Source of the DNA: Artocarpus heterophyllus
Taxonomy: Eukaryota; Streptophyta; Magnoliopsida; Rosales; Moraceae
Direction: 5' to 3'
Assembly: GCA_025403435.1 (NCBI GenBank)
Contig: CM046350.1
Location: 33,360,062 to 33,424,061, forward strand
Length of the DNA: 64,000 nucleotides
Made by a program: the position numbers and the translations under genes. This document shows, in pieces, positions 58,960 to 64,000 of the stretch (position 1 is its first letter; each line of letters starts with the position of its first letter). The notes under the pieces are model-generated. The model saw nothing but the letters and a program-made list of their open reading frames with translations, was not told the origin of the DNA and did not search any database.

Positions 58960-59500
58960 GGTCAGCGGTGGCATCCTTATTGTCGCCGGCAAAGGACGCG
59001 GGAAAGGGACTCCGTGCGCGGCCGTGAGGCTACGCCGGAAAGACAGCGTCGCGGCCAGAGGCCGCGGCGGAGCAAGAAAGCAGCGGCCACAGAGGCCGCC
59101 GCGTGAGGAAACAAAAAAAAAAAAGGAGGTGGTTATTTTTCACCGGCGGCTGGCCCCACGACCGCCGGCGTTGGCCCTTTCCGGTTGCAGCTCCAGGGAC
59201 GCCGATCGTAGAACAACCGCGGCCGTCTGGCCGCAGCACAGGGGCGGCGGCGTCGTCTTCACCCAGGGGTCGAGACCCCTAGGGTTGCTCGGGGAGCCCA
59301 GACCTGAGTTTTACACGGGCCCGTCCGGGCCCGTGATCAGTTCAAACCCAGGGGCTCAACCTCTGGGTTACCGGAAGAAAAGAAAAAAAAAGAGGAAGTA
59401 TACACGGGCCGGCCCGTGACTGGATTTTTTTACACGGGCTGGGCCCGTGACCGGTAAGTCCCTAGGGGTTCAACCCCTGGGTGACCCAAAAAAAAAAAAA
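58960..59500 (+). other. GC-rich hairpin-rich leader of copia-4
   Basis: About 540 bp of very GC-rich DNA between PBS and gag in an otherwise AT-rich element. Inverted repeats: GCGGCC-AGA-GGCCGC (about 59051-59065), GCGGCC-ACAGA-GGCCGC (about 59083-59099), AGGGGTC-GA-GACCCCT (59265-59280), CACGGGCCCG-TC-CGGGCCCGTG (59314-59335). Further on: AACCCAGGGG-CTCAA-CCTCTGGGTT (59345-59369), CACGGGCC-GGCCCGTG (59403-59418), CACGGGC-TGG-GCCCGTG (59433-59449), AGGGG-TTCAA-CCCCT (59464-59478). The open frame 58850-59419 crossing it is compositionally biased and has no domain. Confidence 0.5.
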
Positions 59501-60085
59501 AAAAAAAAGGCAAATAAAGAGGGGCTGGTTTAGGATCCGGGTAGGGTTCTCCCGACATAGTCCAGCCCCGATCCAGTCAAAGTTGACCCTGACCAAAAAT
59601 TTTTTTTCTTCTATTTTTTTATTTTTTTTATTTTTAATTTTGGTCAATTTTGATACGATTTTAAATTCAAATATTGGTATTTTATATATATATTGAGATG
59701 AATTAATTGAAGCAACATGTCACCAAAGTGGCCTCTCTTGTAGAAATTAATTTGTTTTGAAATATAAAAGGTTGTGTTTATGTAACTTATGTGAATGTTG
59801 ACCGGCCCAAAGGAAGGCAATATTTGACAGAATTGCATGTACACCTGTGGTGATAAACACGTGATGATTATTCGGTTTTACATGTAAGCAATAAATCAGC
59901 CCAAAGGAAGATTTATTGTTTGACATGTTCTTATTGTCAGTGTTTGATTACTACACCAAGATATCACTTACAAGTTAATATTTCTATCCAAAGACTAAAT
60001 ATTAATGGAGTGCCCGATATCTTGAGATGGGTTTACCTTTATTTGGATTTATTATTGTTGTTATGGATTCTTTTGTGAGCTTGTT

Positions 60086-60991
60086 TTGGTTTTGTTTATT
60101 TTGTTCTCTGTTTCAGCTACTAGTTCTGCCTCTAATATTACTGCCAACATCAATTCAATTCCTATGCTGAATGGTAGCAACTTCAAATCATGGCAAGAGA
60201 ATCTCCTAATAGTTCTCGGAGTCATGGATCTCGACCTTGCGTTAAGGGTTCCTTCTCCCGCACCTATTACAGATAAAAGTTCCTCTGATCAAAAGAAGGA
60301 CATGGAAAGGTGGGAGAAGTCAAATCGCATGTGTATGATGATCATGAAGAAGGCCATTCCAGAAGCATTCAGGGGCACTATATCGGAAACGATAAAGACA
60401 GCCAAAGAGTTCCTTGAGGACATTGAGAAGAGATTTGCCAAAAATGAAAAGGCTGAAACAAGTACACTTTTGGCAAACCTCATCTCAATGAGATACAAAA
60501 GTAAAGGGAACATCAGGGAGTACATCATGGAGATGTCTCATCTTGCTTCAAAATTGAGAGCACTTAAGCTTGACCTTTATGAGGACTTGCTAGTGCATTT
60601 AGTTCTTATATCTCTGCCTGTACACTTCAATTAGTTTAAGGTGAGCTACAACTGCCAAAAGGAGACTTGGTCTCTTAATGAGCTCATCTCACATTGTGTG
60701 CAAGAAGAGGAAAGGTTGAAGCAAGAAAAGACAGAAAGTGCTCACTTGGCTCATACTTCCAAGGACAAAGGGAAGAAAAGGAAGAAGGATAAGGACGCTG
60801 TAGTTACAGCACCTCAAAAGAAGCAACAAAAGAGACCGGTTGATCCGGAAGGTACGGGTTGCTTCTTCTGTGGAGCTGCAGGACATAAGAAGAAGCATTG
60901 CACCAATTATCACGCTTGGCGTGCTAGAAAATGTATGCTTCTTAATTTGGTTTGTTCTGAGGTTAATTTAACTTCGGTACCTAAACACACT
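60086..60991 (+). pseudogene. copia-4 gag with intact zinc knuckle
   Basis: The gag reading includes NSIPMLNGSNFKSWQENLLI, EKRFAKNEKAETSTLLANLI and NIREYIMEMSHLASKLRALK (UBN2-type copia gag). TAG at 60632-60634 replaces a probable Gln (HFN, stop, FKVSY) and the same frame continues. A Lys-rich linker leads to the CCHC knuckle CFFCGAAGHKKKHC, intact. The true start is uncertain: ATG at 60086 or one downstream. Confidence 0.5.
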
Positions 60992-61834
60992 TGATGGATG
61001 GATTCTGGTGCAACCACTCACATTAGTGTGTCTATGCAGGGATGCCTGAGATGCCGAAAGCCAACTGATGGTGAAAGATACATCTACGTAGGCGATGGCA
61101 AGAAAGTTGAAGTTGAAGCAATAGGAAAATTTAGATTATTGTTAAATACTGGATTTTATTTGGATCTTGATGAAACATTTATTGTACCGTCTTTTAGACG
61201 GAATTTGATTTCTATTTCAGCTTTGGACAAATCTGGTTATTCTTGTTCATTTGGAAATGGAAAATTTAGTTTGTTTCATGATTCAAAATTAGTTGGTTCT
61301 GGTTCTTTATCAGGTTACGATAATCTTTATTTGCTTGATACAATTGCTTCATTTAATGAATCCTTGCAGTTAAGTACACGAGGTATAAAGAGAAAATTAA
61401 ACAATGAGAATTCAGCTGCGTTATGGCACAAGAGATTGGGTCATATCTCCAGAAGGAGAATAGAGAGACTTGTGTCAGATGAAATTCTCGACCCCTTAGA
61501 CTTTACAGATTTTTATATTTGTGTTAACTGTATTAAGGGGAAACAAACCAATAAAAGGAGATTTGAGGCCAACAGGACTTTGGACGTCTTAGAACTTATA
61601 CATACAGACATTTGTGGGCCATTCCCTACGGCTTCTTGGAATGGTCAACAATATTTTATAACATTCATAGACGATTTTTTCAGATATGGCTACATATATC
61701 TCATTCATGAAAAGTCACAGTCGCTGGATGTGTTCAAAATTATAAGGCTGAAGTTGAAAATCAACTCAGCAAAAGGATTAAAAGCGTCAGATCTGACCGT
61801 GGTGGTGAATACTATGGTAGATATGACGGTTTAG
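60992..61834 (+). pseudogene. copia-4 protease and integrase N-terminal part
   Basis: TGA at 60992 (probable Trp) lies just before WMDSGATTHIS, the protease active site. Further on: IVPSFRRNLISISALDKSGY, the HHCC region LWHKRLGHISRRRIERL...CVNCIKGK, and the first integrase Asp region IHTDICGPFP, then FITFIDDFFRYGYIYL. The frame is lost near 61736, where an A run is one base short compared with the equivalent codons in copia-2. Confidence 0.5.
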
Positions 61835-62714
61835 GTGAACAACGTCCGGGACCGTTTGCTAAGTTCCTAGAGGAAAGCGGTATCGTCCCACAGTACACTA
61901 TGCCGGGTTCGCCCACTATGAATGGTGTTGCTGAAAGACGAAACAGAACACTTAAGGACATGGTGAGGAGTATGATTTCTCATTCTACCTTACCAGAATC
62001 ACTCTGGGGAGAAGCACTTAAGACTGCAGTGTATATCCTTAACAGGGTTCCAACTAAAGCAACTACCAAAACCCCTTACGAACTTTGGACGGGCAAGAAG
62101 CCTAGTCTAAAGCATTTGCATGTTTAGGGATGTCCAGCTGAGGCAAGGCCTTATAGGCCTAATGAAAAGAAACTGGACTCAAGGACGGTTAGTTGTTATT
62201 TTATTGGATACTCTGAAAGATCCAGGGGGTACAAGTTTTATGATCCCACAACCAAATCGATATTTGAGACGGGGAATGCCAGGTTCTTTGAGGATGTCGA
62301 GTTTGCGGGGGGAGATATGGTTAGGGACTTTGTCTTTGAAGAGGAATATGTTGATATTCCCACAGCTGTTATTGACATTGATCAGGTTTCTACTCCTGAC
62401 ATTGTTCAAGAAGCAGACCCAAATCAAGACAATGTTGGAGAACCTCCCATTCCAGTAATTGTTCCAGAAGAACAAACTCAACCACCTCAAGAACCTATGC
62501 CATTAAGGAGATCCACTAGAGAAAGGAGAAGTGCGGTGCCAGATGATTACATTGTATTTCTCCAAGAACATGAGTATGACATTGGTATGGTGGAAGATGA
62601 TCCAATCAACTTCCGTCAAGCCATGAAAAGTTCTAGATCTCAAGAGTGGATTGATGCCATGAATGAAGAGATAAAGTCTATGAAAGACAATGACGTTTGG
62701 GATCTTGTCCCATG
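61757..62714 (+). pseudogene. copia-4 integrase core end and linker
   Basis: After the -1 shift: [10 protein letters not shown], then [20 protein letters not shown], where DRGGEYYG supplies the second Asp and NGVAERRN the catalytic Glu. Next [23 protein letters not shown] 62125-62127 replaces a probable Trp (HLHV, stop, GCPAEA). Then CYFIGYSERSRGYKFYD and the acidic linker to PLRRSTRERRSAVPDDYIVF. The frame is lost again at about 62713 (one base missing relative to copia-2). Confidence 0.5.
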
Positions 62715-64000
62715 CCTGAAGGTGCGAAACCCGTTGGTTGCAAATGGATATTTAAGACCAAAAGGGATTCGAAAGGCAATGTGGAGAGGTATAAGGCTCG
62801 TCTTGTCGCTAAAGGCTTTACACAGAAAGAAGGCATTGATTATAAAGAGACTTTCTCTCCGGTTTCTTCGAAAGACTCTTTTAGGATTATAATGGCATTA
62901 GTGGCACATTTTGAGCTTTATCAGATGGATGTTAAGACTGCGTTCCTCAATGGTGACATTGATGAAACAATCTATATGGTGCAACCGGAAAACTTTGTGT
63001 CAGGAGATGCAAAGAAGATGGTTTGCAAATTAAAGAAATCTATCTATGGGCTCAAGCAAGCTTCTCGTCAATGGTATTACAAATTTCATCAGGTTATCAT
63101 CTCGTTCGGTTTTGAGATGAATTTGGTCGATGATTGTATATACCATAAGTTCAGTGGAAGTAAGTATATTTTCCTGGTTTTATATGTCGATGACATTTTG
63201 CTTGCCAGCAACGATATAGGCTTGTTGCACGAAACCAAGAGATTTCTATCAAAGAAATTTGAGATGAAGGATCTTGGTGACGCCTCTTTTGTGTTGGGTA
63301 TACAGATACACCGGGATCGCTCTCGGGGTACTTTAGGATTATCACAAAAGGGCTATATCGAAAAGATTCTTAAGAGATATGGCATGCAGGATTGTAAACC
63401 AGGTGACACCCCTGTGGCTAAGGGAGACAAGTTTAGTCTTAATCAGTGCCCTAAGAATGATTTTGAGGTTAAGAAAATGCAGAAGATTCCTTATGCGTCA
63501 GTAGTAGGGAGTCTAATGTATGCTCAGGTTTGTACGCGTCCGGATATTGCGTACGTTACAGGGATGTTAGGCAGGTACTTAAGCAATCCTGGAAAGGATC
63601 ATTGGGTAGCAGCTAAACGAGTCTTGAGGTATTTTCAGAGAACAAAGGATTACATGCTCACGTATCGGAGGTCAGAACAGCTTGAGATCATTGGGTATAC
63701 TGACTCTGATTTTGCTGGATGCCAAGATAGTATGAAATCTACATCGGGTGCTGTCTTGGCGTGGTTCGTATCAGGTGCTGTCTCTTGGAAGAGTGCTAAA
63801 CAGTCTCTTATAGCATCTTCTACAATGGCGGCAGAGTTCATAGCATGTTATGAGGCGTCCAATCATGGAATATGGCTGCGAAATTTTGTCACAGGGCTGC
63901 GTATAGTGGACAGTATTCAAAGACCACTCAAGATATTTTGTGACAATAAGTCAGCAGTTTTGTATTCCAACAACAACAGGAGCTCGACGAAGTCAAAGCA
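62715..64000 (+). CDS. copia-4 reverse transcriptase and RNase H, open to window end
   Basis: 428 codons without a stop. RT motifs: [78 protein letters not shown], the catalytic LVLYVDDILLASND and MKDLGDASFVLGIQIHRD. The RNase H part has GYTDSDFAGCQDSMKSTSG, then SLIASSTMAAEFIACYEASN and IFCDNKSAVLYSNNNRSS, and is cut by the window edge. Two residues are missing relative to copia-2 just before QMDV. All visible catalytic residues are intact. As part of a polyprotein it has no start of its own, and upstream shifts prevent expression from gag. Confidence 0.5.

Larger units (their letters stand above)
58077..64000 (+). mobile_element. copia-4: Ty1/copia inserted in AAH exon 3, 3' end beyond window
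   Basis: 5' LTR, PBS, long structured leader, gag, protease, integrase, RT and RNase H in copia order. The RNase H reading runs off the window. It is related to copia-2. Only three stops (60632, 60992, 62125) and two one-base deletions (near 61736 and 62713) break the polyprotein, so it is the least decayed element here. Exact 5' LTR start is uncertain: TG at 58077 would give a 452-bp LTR, but the first 20 or so bases of the copia-2-type LTR are not recognisable. Confidence 0.5.

Noticed and set aside
58850..59419. 189-codon open frame rich in Arg, Pro and Gly in the copia-4 leader
   Set aside because: It crosses hairpin-rich GC DNA, has biased composition, no domain and no counterpart in the related element. 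More likely non-coding leader.
59464..59481. GGTTCAACCCC resembling a tRNA T-arm / B box
   Set aside because: No acceptor stem, D-arm or anticodon arm could be fitted around it. It is one of the repeated type A hairpins.

Overview
This is nuclear DNA from a flowering plant, most likely a eudicot. Two host genes carry plant-type introns, the sequence is very AT-rich, and most of the window is nested plant LTR retrotransposons (Ty1/copia and Ty3/gypsy). Nothing prokaryotic, plastid or mitochondrial was seen. I cannot name the species.

The two host genes sit at the ends and point away from each other. On the left, minus strand, is an Integrator complex subunit 7 homologue (Arabidopsis EMB1895, At4g20060). 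It keeps its introns but has several in-frame stops and frameshifts. On the right, plus strand, is the start of allantoate amidohydrolase/deiminase (Arabidopsis AAH, At4g20070), cut in exon 3 by a Ty1/copia element that runs off the window. Adjacent Arabidopsis locus numbers suggest a conserved gene pair. Here the two start codons are about 52.7 kb apart, and roughly 44 kb of that gap is identifiable retrotransposon sequence.

Layout: 1-4309 INTS7 pseudogene (-). 4724-7792 solo LTR, 3.07 kb (TSD GTAAA). 8858-17987 full-length chromodomain Ty3/gypsy element (-), TSD GGTCC. 17993-21830 LTR, primer-binding site and gag remnant of a second gypsy element (+), split by the previous one. 21831-22401 unexplained GC-richer DNA. 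22402-31933 full-length copia-1 (-), TSD GTAAA. 31939-32398 and 41705-42350 are pieces of an older copia remnant (-). That remnant was split by copia-2 (32399-41699, +, TSD AATTT), which itself carries a 4.8-kb solo LTR (35201-40001, TSD CTAAG). 44017-46162 gypsy solo LTR (+), TSD ATTTC. 46425-48813 tandemly duplicated MITE-like DNA with a copia solo LTR at 46677-48162 (TSD AGCTT). 49335-55175 strongly decayed copia-3 (+). 57031 onward AAH, broken at about 58077 by copia-4 (+), the youngest-looking coding element.

The host genes belong to unrelated processes: snRNA 3'-end processing and transcription control (INTS7), and purine-ureide catabolism in the ER (AAH). Neither can make a normal protein from this sequence. 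The window may therefore be a degenerate duplicate of the locus, or a disrupted haplotype.

The best candidates for something undescribed are regulatory or RNA-structural. One is a dyad-repeat array (core TTCGGC-AG-GCCGAA, mostly about 21 bp apart) found in LTRs of both gypsy and copia families. The other is a GC-rich leader in copia-4 built from alternating short perfect hairpins. All boundaries, alignments and reading frames were worked out by eye.
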